10,519 bases of DNA from Candidatus Moranbacteria bacterium CG_4_9_14_3_um_filter_42_9 (GCA_002790635.1 PFVN01000079.1:1-10519); one strand, 5' to 3'; positions 1-6,156 are shown, counted from the first letter of the stretch. Program-made: numbers and translations. The notes: generated by a model from the sequence alone, not told the origin.

Positions 1-801
1 GGAGCTATTTTTGGGATTGCTTTTATCGTCGGCCCCGTTTTCGGATCGCTCTTAAGCTCAATTTCCCCAGCCTTCCCTTTCTGGTTTGCAGGAGAGCTCG
101 CTACAGCCAACCTAGTTGGCGCTATTTTTTTTCTGCCGGAAACTCACAATGACCGAAAAAAGGGCGGAAAAATAAATTTTAATCCCTTTGTCCCGATCGG
201 GCGGGCGATGAAAGACGTTCTTCTGCGCTCGCGATATGCAGCCTGGTTTTTCTTTGGCCTGGCCACTTCCATGTTGCAAGCCATTTTCGCTCTTTATTTA
301 GGCGTGCAATTTGGGATAAAAACAACACTTATCGGATTCATTTTTGCCGGCATGGGAGGCTTGATGGCGTTTAATCAGGGGATTTTGCTTAAAAGATTTT
401 GGTTAAAAAAATTTCAAGAATCATTTTTGGAAATATGGCTGTTTATTTTTTTTGCGGTCGCTTTTTTGCTGATGGGAATCGGTAATATTTATATATTTTT
501 ATTCGGACTGGTTATAAATGTTTTTGCGCAGTCCATCCTCCGCGTGGTTATTTCCAGTCGGGTTTCCGGAATGGCCGGAAAAGAAAAAAGAGGAGAGGTG
601 ATGGGAGTCATGGCATCGGTGCTTTCGGCTGCTATGATCACCGGTCCGCTGATTGCCGGAGTTGTATTTGAAGCTCATCCATCCCTCCCCTTTGTTTTCG
701 GCGCACTTTCACTTTTGGCGGCCTTTGTTGTGATGAAATTTGCCTGTAAACCTGGTCAAGAAAAATACGATCAGGAAAGCATCGTTCCGGAAGTTTTATA
801 G
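1..801 (+). CDS. MFS transporter, C-terminal part (5' end outside window)
   Basis: The frame is open from base 1 to the TAG at 799-801 (266 codons), so the gene begins upstream; the ATG at 208 is internal. The product is very hydrophobic, with about eight membrane helices separated by short charged loops. Near the end, RVSGMAGKEKRGEVMGVMAS followed by a Gly/Pro-rich helix (MITGPLIAGVVFE) resembles the last helices of drug-efflux MFS proteins (TetA/MdtG-like). The opening GAIFGIAFIVGPVFGSLL looks like the helix-5 'GP' motif, which suggests that roughly the first third is missing. An inner-membrane proton-driven exporter is likely, but its substrate cannot be read from sequence. The sigma-factor gene follows after 10 nt, so the two are probably co-transcribed. 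Confidence 0.85.
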   Translation, partial: GAIFGIAFIVGPVFGSLLSSISPAFPFWFAGELATANLVGAIFFLPETHNDRKKGGKINFNPFVPIGRAMKDVLLRSRYAAWFFFGLATSMLQAIFALYLGVQFGIKTTLIGFIFAGMGGLMAFNQGILLKRFWLKKFQESFLEIWLFIFFAVAFLLMGIGNIYIFLFGLVINVFAQSILRVVISSRVSGMAGKEKRGEVMGVMASVLSAAMITGPLIAGVVFEAHPSLPFVFGALSLLAAFVVMKFACKPGQEKYDQESIVPEVL

Positions 802-811
802 CCGCAATCCT

Positions 812-1369
812 ATGATTGAAGAAAATCGAAAATTGATTGAAGATTTTCTCTCCGGAGACGACGCGGCTTTTGAGTTGTTGCTCAAAAAATATCTGAAACC
901 CGTCTATAATTTTTTGTTTCAGCTGACTGGTGACCGTTCGGCGCTGGACGATCTGACGCAAGTCACTTTTCTAAAAGCCTGGAAAAATATTGAACGCTTT
1001 GATCAAACCAAAAATTTTAAGGTCTGGCTTTTTGCCATTGCCAAAAATACGGCCTACGACCACTTCAAAAAGAAAAAAACCATTCCTTTTTCTTTTTTTG
1101 AAAATGAGGCAGGCTACAATAAGCTGGCCGAAATCGCCGAAGACAAAATATTACCGGACGAACTTCTGAACAGACAATATTTGGCTCGAGAGCTGGAGGA
1201 AAAGTTGAAAGAATTGCCAAAAAATTACCGTCTCATTCTCATTTTGCGTTATAAAAATGATCTGACACTCTCGGAAATTTCCGAAGTTCTGGGGGTTCCG
1301 TATAACACCGTTAAAAGCCAGCACTCGCGGGCGCTTATGGCGCTGCGGCAAAAATTTATAAATAATTAA
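812..1369 (+). CDS. ECF-type RNA polymerase sigma factor
   Basis: The 185-aa product has the two-domain sigma-70 group 4 layout. Region 2 is at about residues 18-86: FELLLKKYLKPVYNF, then DDLTQVTFLKAW for core binding, then FKVWLFAIAKNTAYDHFKKK for -10 recognition. Region 4 is at about 130-182: LKELPKNYRLILILRYKNDLTLSEISEVLG, with the helix-turn-helix VPYNTVKSQHSRALMALR for -35 binding. A longer frame starts at 740, but its first 24 codons overlap the transporter gene and show no sigma features, so I chose the ATG at 812. It has no clear SD and sits 10 nt after the transporter stop, which suggests translational coupling. No anti-sigma gene follows. Likely targets are the downstream GAAC boxes and operon (inference). 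Confidence 0.9.
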   Translation: MIEENRKLIEDFLSGDDAAFELLLKKYLKPVYNFLFQLTGDRSALDDLTQVTFLKAWKNIERFDQTKNFKVWLFAIAKNTAYDHFKKKKTIPFSFFENEAGYNKLAEIAEDKILPDELLNRQYLARELEEKLKELPKNYRLILILRYKNDLTLSEISEVLGVPYNTVKSQHSRALMALRQKFINN

Positions 1370-1373
1370 TTTT

Positions 1374-1524
1374 GGAACCGACGTTTTTTTATTTTTGGGA
1401 ACCCACGCCCTAAAATAGAGACAGTCGAACCTTTACAGTTAAAAAACGGGAACTTGTTGACTAAATGACATTTTTTAATTAAAGTTATCTATCAAGCAGG
1501 ACCTTAAAAATCTAACTCAGAACC
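1374..1524 (+). promoter_or_regulatory. Cluster of five GAAC boxes between sigma gene and downstream operon
   Basis: GAAC occurs at 1375, 1399, 1427, 1450 and 1520. In context these read GGAACC, GGAACC, CGAACC, GGAACTT and AGAACC. The first four are spaced 24, 28 and 23 nt apart. A 4-mer is expected less than once in this length. ECF sigma factors commonly recognise a -35 element containing AAC (GGAACTT for E. coli sigma-E), so these may be target sites of the sigma factor encoded just upstream. I could not find a convincing partner -10 (such as CGTC or TCTGA) at 15-17 nt from any copy, so the role is inferred. Confidence 0.4.
1457..1485 (+). promoter_or_regulatory. Possible housekeeping promoter for the 1539-2790 operon
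   Basis: TTGACT at 1457-1462 is separated by 17 nt from TAAAGT at 1480-1485. The -35 is close to consensus but the -10 matches only four of six positions. It overlaps the fourth GAAC box (GGAACTT at 1449-1455), so two sigma factors might compete here. It lies 54 nt upstream of the first start codon. Confidence 0.4.
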
Positions 1525-1538
1525 TGAAAGGAGCGCTT

Positions 1539-1784
1539 ATGGACAAGCCATTTCCCAAAGAGTTTGTCGGTTTCATTTATGAAAAAAATGGCCAGCTCTT
1601 CTACGGCTTGGAAAAGTCTGGAAAAGCTGCAGAACGCTGGAAAAAACTGGTAGATGCCGGCTGCGAAGTCATCTACATGCCGGATCTGGAAGAAGATTCT
1701 GAAATAAAAGTTTTTCTGGTCCGCGCTGCTTATTACGCGGATAATGTATGGCCAATATTACATCGCCAGCAAGCCAATCCTTAA
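1539..1784 (+). CDS. Small protein of unknown function (81 aa)
   Basis: I do not recognise a family. The start is well supported by a GAAAGGAG Shine-Dalgarno sequence about 5 nt upstream, one of the strongest in the window. The product is soluble and mildly acidic, with FVGFIYEKNGQLFYGLEKSGKAAERWKKLVDAGCEVIYMP, then an acidic stretch (DLEEDSEIKVFLV) and a short C-terminal helix. This looks like a small alpha/beta fold with no signal peptide and a single Cys (about residue 43). It is the first gene of a compact operon, with 20 nt to the next start and a shared terminator at 2809-2844. Being first behind the sigma gene, it could be a cytoplasmic regulator, but nothing in the sequence proves that. 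Confidence 0.8.
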   Translation: MDKPFPKEFVGFIYEKNGQLFYGLEKSGKAAERWKKLVDAGCEVIYMPDLEEDSEIKVFLVRAAYYADNVWPILHRQQANP

Positions 1785-1804
1785 AAACGGGAAAGAAGAA
1801 AGCG

Positions 1805-2317
1805 ATGAACCAAAAAATTATCGGTTGGCTACTGCTGTCAGCTCTCGCCGTACACAGCCTCCTGGGCAACAATTGGTTCGTTGAAGACGATCCATTTTCC
1901 CGCCGTCCGGAAATAAGTAACGCCAGATTTTCTATTCATAACAGAACTGTGAAAGTCAGATTTGACTACAAGGGCGTAGCCGGACACATCCGCGACGCAA
2001 AGCTGGTGCTCACTGTCTTAGTTGCTGTCAAACATCACGAAGATCGGTTTGAGCCTCTCTTGTTTAAAATCGGCGGCTGGAAAGGTCTGCTCTGGACGGC
2101 GGAGTGCGACCAAAGAACCACACGGGGAACGAGCACCGCTGTGACCGAATTGCCAGAATATCTGGGCATCGATCAAAATACCAAAATCACTGGCCTTGGC
2201 CTTGGTTTCAAAAATTCCGGTGGGATGGTAGCTATACCTGTTTTCATCAATGGTGAAATAATCCATGAAACCAAAACCGAGCGGATGTTCCGGCTCCTCA
2301 AGGAGGCGCTGACATGA
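1805..2317 (+). CDS. Signal-peptide protein of unknown function (paralog 1)
   Basis: The 170-aa product starts MNQKIIGWLLLSALAVHSLLG, a typical signal peptide or membrane anchor. For that reason I start it at 1805 rather than at the in-frame ATG at 1748, which lies inside the previous gene. The mature part looks beta-rich, with FDYKGVAGHIRDAKLVLTVL at about 53-72, LLFKIGG at about 85-91, and KITGLGLGFKNSGGMVAIPVFI near the C-terminus. An Ig-like sandwich is possible. The block around VAG aligns with the next gene's product, so the two appear to be tandem paralogs. Its stop overlaps the next start (ATGA, 2314-2317), which indicates translational coupling. No family is recognised; an extracytoplasmic role is inferred. 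Confidence 0.8.
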   Translation: MNQKIIGWLLLSALAVHSLLGNNWFVEDDPFSRRPEISNARFSIHNRTVKVRFDYKGVAGHIRDAKLVLTVLVAVKHHEDRFEPLLFKIGGWKGLLWTAECDQRTTRGTSTAVTELPEYLGIDQNTKITGLGLGFKNSGGMVAIPVFINGEIIHETKTERMFRLLKEALT

Positions 2318-2790
2318 GAAAAATATATCTGTTCGTATTGGCGGCACTTCTTCTTTCGCTTCCCATTCATCCTTTCTGGGCCGAGGAAATTTCCGAAGCA
2401 CGCCCAACGGACTCAAGTTCGATACTGCAGCTGGACAGCGAGTTGAATTTCAACGTTAGTATCGAATACTCGGATGTGGCCGGCGGCTTGGCGAACGCAA
2501 CGATCTTTATTATGATAACCTTCCAGCGGGACGACAAGCACGTAGTCTATGATGCATTTACGCTCAAAATAAAAAGCGGAAAGGACCAAGAAAGTTTCAA
2601 AAATGAGAATCAGGGTACATTGGAATTCTCAGTGCCGCTGAAAGAGCATACGGATGTCGAGAAGTATGAGGACATCATCGAGATCAGGCTGTTCTTGGTC
2701 GATGCGCTGGGACGCAAATCCAAGACCAAGTCGATAAAACTTGATCCAGACAAAAGAAAAACTCCACAAGGGCAAAGAATGCTTATCTGA
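2314..2790 (+). CDS. Signal-peptide protein of unknown function (paralog 2)
   Basis: The 158-aa product has a classical signal peptide (MRKIYLFVLAALLLSLPIHPFWA, likely cut before EEIS at about residue 23). The mature part looks like one beta-sandwich: VSIEYSDVAGGLANATIFIMITF, then FTLKIKSGK, EFSVPL, and IIEIRLFLVDALGRKSKTKSIKL. The last strand pair resembles the end of bacterial Ig-like domains. An AAGGAGG Shine-Dalgarno sits inside the end of the upstream gene, 8 nt before the ATG, and the frames overlap by 4 nt. A strong terminator starts 19 nt after the stop. With its upstream paralog it probably forms a secreted or periplasm-facing pair, perhaps binding partners. No family is recognised. 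Confidence 0.8.
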   Translation: MRKIYLFVLAALLLSLPIHPFWAEEISEARPTDSSSILQLDSELNFNVSIEYSDVAGGLANATIFIMITFQRDDKHVVYDAFTLKIKSGKDQESFKNENQGTLEFSVPLKEHTDVEKYEDIIEIRLFLVDALGRKSKTKSIKLDPDKRKTPQGQRMLI

Positions 2791-2808
2791 AATCCGCTTC
2801 TCCCACAC

Positions 2809-2844
2809 CCCCGCTGGACACGCAATGTCCGGCGGGGATTTTTT
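2809..2844 (+). terminator. Rho-independent terminator of the 1539-2790 operon
   Basis: CCCCGCTGGACA (2809-2820) pairs with TGTCCGGCGGGG (2826-2837) over 12 bp with one G-T wobble, around the 5-nt loop CGCAA. It is followed by A and six Ts. Confidence 0.9.
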
Positions 2845-2852
2845 ATTATAAT

Positions 2853-2877
2853 AAAAAACCACCGGCTTTAGCCGGTG
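2853..2877 (-). terminator. Terminator-like hairpin facing the minus strand
   Basis: CACCGGC (2860-2866) pairs perfectly with GCCGGTG (2871-2877) around TTTA. On the minus strand the stem is followed by GG and then six Ts (complement of the A-run 2853-2858). It would stop transcription arriving from the hairpin island on the minus strand, back-to-back with the plus-strand terminator at 2809-2844. No minus-strand gene is visible for it to serve. Confidence 0.55.
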
Positions 2878-2931
2878 TGTGCGTTTAGAGCGTAGCGCGT
2901 AAAAACGCTGCATAAAATCCTAAGCTTTTAT

Positions 2932-2979
2932 AGTTCTCCTTACTTTTTCTTTCCGCAAGAAAAAGTAACAAAAAGAACT
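2932..2979. repeat. Long hairpin, 12-bp perfect stem plus outer stem
   Basis: TTACTTTTTCTT (2940-2951) and AAGAAAAAGTAA (2957-2968) form a perfect 12-bp stem with loop TCCGC. An outer stem AGTTCT (2932-2937)/AGAACT (2974-2979) extends it across a small internal loop. From memory, similar ACTTTTTCTT...AAGAAAAAGT palindromes are dispersed in some Bacteroidota and CPR genomes; I could not verify this. Confidence 0.6.
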
Positions 2980-2988
2980 CTCAAGCCC

Positions 2989-3098
2989 GGCTCAGTCTCA
3001 GACGAATTCTAGCCTCACTCGCTAAAACTCCTAATTCGCTCCGCGAAGATCGTGCGGAGTTTTTTTACACTCGTTTCGGCTGAATTCGTTCCTGAGCC
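2989..3098. repeat. Nested 110-bp inverted-repeat element
   Basis: The outer arms GGCTCAG (2989-2995) and CTGAGCC (3092-3098) pair. ACGAATTC plus AGCC (3002-3014, with one extra T) then pairs with GGCTGAATTCGT (3078-3089). The inside holds a second hairpin with a T-run (3039-3066) and an alternative pairing of AAAACTCC (3025-3032) with GGAGTTTT (3056-3063). Such nested symmetry suggests a folded RNA or a miniature mobile element. Confidence 0.6.
3039..3066 (+). terminator. Terminator-like hairpin inside the nested element
   Basis: CTCCGC (3039-3044) pairs with GCGGAG (3054-3059) around a 9-nt loop, followed by seven Ts. No coding gene ends just upstream, so if it works it would end a non-coding transcript. 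It may equally be just a structural part of the repeat element. Confidence 0.5.
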
Positions 3099-3120
3099 TT
3101 TCGCAAGGCTGAAATTTTTT
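3095..3120 (+). terminator. Second hairpin with T-run, competing with the outer arm
   Basis: AGCCTT (3095-3100) pairs with AAGGCT (3105-3110) around TCGC, followed by GAAA and six Ts. Its left arm shares AGCC with the right outer arm of the 2989-3098 structure, so the two folds cannot coexist on one transcript. Confidence 0.45.
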
Positions 3121-3133
3121 AAATCGGCTAATA

Positions 3134-3187
3134 TATCCGCCGGCGACTAGCCGGCAGGATAGAAACCGCCAGTGTAACCAGTGGTTT
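3134..3187. repeat. Two adjacent hairpins upstream of the propeller gene
   Basis: TATCC-GCCGGC (3134-3144) pairs with GCCGGC-A-GGATA (3150-3161) around GACTA with one bulged base. Immediately next, AAACCGC (3163-3169) pairs with GTGGTTT (3181-3187) with one wobble. Neither has a long T-run on the plus strand. Confidence 0.5.
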
Positions 3188-3216
3188 TCATTTCTTCCGC
3201 AGAGAGCAGGCTGTAA

Positions 3217-3246
3217 TTGTCAAGAAAGTCGGAGATAGTATATAAT
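3217..3246 (+). promoter_or_regulatory. Sigma-70-type promoter for the beta-propeller gene
   Basis: TTGTCA (3217-3222) and a perfect TATAAT (3241-3246) are separated by 18 nt. The predicted transcript start near 3253 leaves a leader of only about 17 nt before the ATG at 3270, with no SD in it. Confidence 0.75.
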
Positions 3247-3269
3247 AAAGCTACAAAATTGCTTTTCAA

Positions 3270-4190
3270 ATGAAAATACCAAAAAAAATAAAACCGGAAA
3301 TTGCACTAGGGATAATTTTAATCCTAGCGTTAACCGTCGTAGTTTTGACTTATTTCTTGAGTCAGGTTAATTTTGAAGCCGCCAAGTTGATATTCACAAA
3401 AGGTTCTGGCCCATCATCGCAAAAACAAAAAAAGGATCTGCGGCTTCTTTTTGCTTCTAATGGGAAAAGGGAAATTTATCGGGAGCAGCGGGAGGACAAA
3501 TGGGTGGTGATAATTGACGGGCAAGAAAGCGCGGCTTATGACTATGTGGAAAATGCCACTTTCAGTCCGGACGGAACACTCTTTGCCTATAGCGGCGTTG
3601 TCAACGGCCAGTCGGTGGTTATTCTGGAAAACACGGTGCAACAACAACTCTATGATGCGATCCGGGAAATTATCTTCAATACCAACGGCAACGTTTTAGG
3701 TTATGTGGCGGAAAGAGGGGGATATAGCGTCGTTGTTTATAACGGTCAGGAAAGCCAGCCCTATCAGGCGATCGCGCCTCTGGAAACTTCCTCCGGGACG
3801 AGCTACATAATTTTCAGTCCGGACGGAGAAAGTATCGCTTATAAAGTGGTAGATGATCAGGGTGCCTACATCGTCATCAATGGTCAGGCTGGAGTAAGAT
3901 ACGACGATATAACCAGTTTTGTTTTTGCTCAGGACGGAACTTATACGTATCAGGCCGAGTCGAACGGCCAGCCGGTTGTCGTCACGAATGGCCAAACAAA
4001 CACGACTACCGGCACTACAACGACAACCACCACTACGACGCAAAATTCCGGTACCTCTTCATCATCGTCTTCTTCATCTTCAAATTCTTCCGGATCGTTT
4101 CGCAAAAGGGAAAAAGATGTCCAGCTGGATCAGGAGCGTCTCTATTATCCGACTTGCGGCGGGACAACTGGCGTAAGCTGCAATTTTTAA
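3270..4190 (+). CDS. Membrane-anchored beta-propeller protein with Ser/Thr-rich stalk
   Basis: The 306-aa product has a basic N-terminus, one membrane helix (about residues 11-32), and four or so repeated blades of the pattern 'VVxxNGQ...YDxI...FSPDGxxxAYxxxxxGQ'. These lie at about 78-112, 113-150, 151-197 and 198-232, with SPDG at 99-102 and 183-186. This resembles WD40-like/TolB-type propeller repeats, though four blades is few for a closed ring. Residues 243-274 are nearly all Thr then Ser, a low-complexity linker. The tail ends with two Cys (CGGTTGVSC), which could form a disulfide. The protein is probably displayed outside the membrane and may bind a ligand or another protein. Its own promoter lies directly upstream, and no SD is present. 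The function is unknown. Confidence 0.85.
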   Translation: MKIPKKIKPEIALGIILILALTVVVLTYFLSQVNFEAAKLIFTKGSGPSSQKQKKDLRLLFASNGKREIYREQREDKWVVIIDGQESAAYDYVENATFSPDGTLFAYSGVVNGQSVVILENTVQQQLYDAIREIIFNTNGNVLGYVAERGGYSVVVYNGQESQPYQAIAPLETSSGTSYIIFSPDGESIAYKVVDDQGAYIVINGQAGVRYDDITSFVFAQDGTYTYQAESNGQPVVVTNGQTNTTTGTTTTTTTTTQNSGTSSSSSSSSSNSSGSFRKREKDVQLDQERLYYPTCGGTTGVSCNF

Positions 4191-4214
4191 TTAAGAATTG
4201 GAAAAAGCAGGCAT

Positions 4215-5402
4215 ATGGTAAATTCTGCTGAATTTTTTTTTAAAAAAATCATTCCAGAAGTTCCCAAGAAAGAGAAAGATGTGGAATTTGCTGGAAAATG
4301 CCGCCGCCTGGTGGTCAAGGTTTTAAAGTGGGCGGAAAAAAGCGGAGTAGAGATCATGGATATGAAAAAACTGAGCGGGGGTTTCAAAAACCCCATTATC
4401 TTGATTGAAACAACTGATGGGCGCTCATTCGTTGCCAAGGGATTTATAGAAAGTGGAGAAGCGGGAAAAGTCCGACAGGCGCAAAAAACTTTTGATAAAA
4501 TTTCCGATGATGACGAGAAGTTTATCCCAGAAGTTGTCGCTTGGCTGGATGACGAAACGCTTATTTCAGAAAAAACAGAAGGAAAAACAATTGAAAAAAA
4601 AATCAGGATGTTTGCTCGAGGTGAAGTGCCACCGGAGGAAGTGGAAAGCGATCTTTATGCGTTGGGGGATGCTTCTTGGATCATTGCACGAGAGGACGGA
4701 GCAACTCGCCAGTAACTATGGAAAAGGAGAACACAATCAAGATCTAGATAAAATTAAAAAACATTTAATTAGTCTCATTCCCGATCTGATGGATATCCCA
4801 ACGACTATGAAAAACTTGGGAAAATCATGGATGAATTGACTAGGGAGGATTATATTTCCATTGTTCATGGTGACGCGCACTTAGGGCAGTTTGTTTCAGC
4901 TCCGGACAAATCCCTTATGACGATTGTGGATTATGACACAGTCTCTGAAGGAGATCCCATGGCCGACATCGCGCGTTCACTTTCGAGTCTTCGTTCTTGG
5001 TCGCAACAAACCGGTATCGAAAAAGAAACCGAGAACAAGCTGACGCGGTCTCTTATGCAAGGCTATCGATCCACTCGCATCGAACAGCCAAATCCAAAAG
5101 AATCAGAGTTTGATTACCGGAAAATCATCGCCTATGAAATACGGCTTTATCTTGTCCAAGCCAAAGGTTTCGCTGATGTCAGGAAAAAAATAAAGGACAA
5201 TCTCGATGATATTATAGCGGGGGAAGGTATCGAGCTATCTGCAGAAAAAAACTTATATCAAAAAATTTCTGATAAAGATTTTCCGATAGAAAATCTAAAA
5301 AAATACGGATTTGAGGATGGAGATCTGGCGGATATTCAGAAGCTGGTCAATGTTATCGGAAATATCAGGGAGTGTATAGAATATCTTTCATCTGTAGAAT
5401 AA
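4215..5402 (+). pseudogene. APH/choline-kinase-like phosphotransferase, split by two compensating frameshifts
   Basis: The first part (4215 to about 4664) has a kinase N-lobe: LSGGFKNPIILIETTDGRSFVAKGF, with K75 as the probable ATP-binding Lys. That frame stops at 4713-4715. The natural continuation, MLLGSLHERTEQLASNYGKG, is in the +1 frame, entered at the GGGGG run at 4664-4668, as if one G were extra. That frame must in turn shift back near the CCC at 4797-4799 (one C short). The original frame then gives PNDYEKLGKIMDELTREDY, the catalytic loop HGDAHLGQF (His codon at 4866) and the metal-binding segment IVDYDTVSEGDPMADIAR. Corrected, the protein is about 395 aa, a little longer than typical APH enzymes. 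The loop has Gln where the family normally has Asn. This could be a real pseudogene, homopolymer sequencing errors or recoding; errors seem likeliest. The substrate is unknown. Confidence 0.8.
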
Positions 5403-5435
5403 TTTTTTATGTAAAATTTGGCGAAAAATAAATTT

Positions 5436-6107
5436 ATGAATTATGATGTTCCAAATAAAGATAAATTTGAAATAAGCCCAGAATTCATCGAAGCGGTGGA
5501 AAGATCAAAACTGGATGCCGACTATAAATCCGAACTCCTACTCACCAAAGCCGGGCTGAAACCGGCGACTGAGATAGAGTTGCCGATCAGTCTGAAAACC
5601 GAAGAAGGCACCAATCAATATCTGACGGAAGATGACATACTGGAAATAATCGAATTGATAAAAAATTCCGGGTTGTTTTATAAGATCGGAGAAAGAAAAA
5701 TCATCGAGGGAACTTATGGCGCATTCGAAGCGCCGGGGAAGCCAGCCGTTAGGAAGCCCTCAACGGCTGAAAGTATTCAGACTTTTATCGCCAATTCCCA
5801 AGAACAGCTCGATGCCTTGGCGAAAGTCTGGGGGACAGAGGATGATGAAGCAATTGGTCTTGCGCTTGGCATTCCGAGATCAGCCGTCGAGGCTTTTGCC
5901 GGCAAAAGGGAGCAAATAAACTTGCATGATCTGCCGGAAGAGGTGCAAAATAAAGAAGCCGCGGCGTTCCTCACCCCGACCTTATCCAGAGATAATTGGC
6001 AGGAAGAGATGAAAGTTGGGCATGCGCGGGCGGCTTTTATAAAGAAAACCTGTCCTAAGATATATGATGAATTGATGGGAAGAAAGCCGGGAGTGACTCA
6101 TGATTGA
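5436..6107 (+). CDS. Unrecognised soluble protein (223 aa)
   Basis: I do not recognise a family. The product is soluble, with no signal peptide or membrane segment, and probably has several helical segments. It begins with a charged helical stretch (EFIEAVERSKLDADYKSELLLTKAGL, about 16-41). A middle part follows with EDDILEIIELIKNSGLFYKIGERK (about 65-88). The C-terminal half contains DDEAIGLALGIPRSAVEAFAG (about 136-156) and HARAAFIKKTCPKIYDELM (about 196-214). I chose the ATG at 5436; an in-frame TTG at 5418 is possible but neither has an SD. A TAAAAT at 5412-5417 could be a -10 box giving a very short leader. It follows the kinase-like gene after 33 nt and is closed by a terminator at 6157-6180, so it may work with the kinase. 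Confidence 0.75.
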   Translation: MNYDVPNKDKFEISPEFIEAVERSKLDADYKSELLLTKAGLKPATEIELPISLKTEEGTNQYLTEDDILEIIELIKNSGLFYKIGERKIIEGTYGAFEAPGKPAVRKPSTAESIQTFIANSQEQLDALAKVWGTEDDEAIGLALGIPRSAVEAFAGKREQINLHDLPEEVQNKEAAAFLTPTLSRDNWQEEMKVGHARAAFIKKTCPKIYDELMGRKPGVTHD

Positions 6108-6122
6108 TTATTGAGATATAAA

Positions 6123-6150
6123 TTTAATACTTACCTTAATATGTATTAAA
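6123..6150. repeat. 28-bp palindromic element, copy 1
   Basis: It reads TTTAATACTTAC-CTTAA-TATGTATTAAA. Read in reverse complement, copy 2 (6977-7004) has the same two arms and differs only in the central 5 nt. The arms are near-perfect inverted repeats (TTTAATACWTA). It lies between the end of the 5436 gene and its terminator. Confidence 0.6.
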
Positions 6151-6156
6151 ATAATC

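Larger units (their letters stand above)
2845..3216. other. Gene-free, hairpin-dense intergenic island
   Basis: No protein gene is convincing on either strand in this stretch. It holds at least seven inverted repeats in series: 2860-2877, 2932-2979, 2989-3098 with an inner hairpin at 3039-3059, 3095-3110, 3134-3161 and 3163-3187. There are also weaker ones at 2881-2908 (GCGTTT/AAACGC) and 2912-2931 (ATAAAA/TTTTAT). Several carry a T-run on one side. This may be a structured non-coding RNA, a decayed mobile element or a cluster of dispersed intergenic repeats. The sequence does not decide among these. Confidence 0.6.

Noticed and set aside
740..811. In-frame N-terminal extension of the sigma factor starting at 740
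   Set aside because: It overlaps the transporter frame by 62 nt, is Lys/Arg-rich without sigma similarity, and region 2 starts normally after the ATG at 812.
1748..1804. Earlier ATG for the first paralog gene
   Set aside because: It lies inside the preceding gene and would place 19 polar residues before an evident signal peptide.
2018..2416. Long minus-strand frame over the paralog genes
   Set aside because: It is antisense to a well-supported operon with overlapping frames and shows no start signal or recognisable domain.
2845..3216. CRISPR array or tRNA cluster in the hairpin island
   Set aside because: The inverted repeats differ from one another, there is no regular repeat-spacer period, and no cloverleaf or CCA-type tRNA end was found.
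4453..4839. A separate 128-aa gene in the +1 frame
   Set aside because: Only its part from about 4669 to 4796 looks like real protein; it is the displaced middle of the kinase-like gene.
5418..5435. TTG start for the 223-aa protein
   Set aside because: An ATG lies six codons later and neither start has an SD; a TAAAAT box at 5412-5417 would leave the TTG upstream of the transcript start.
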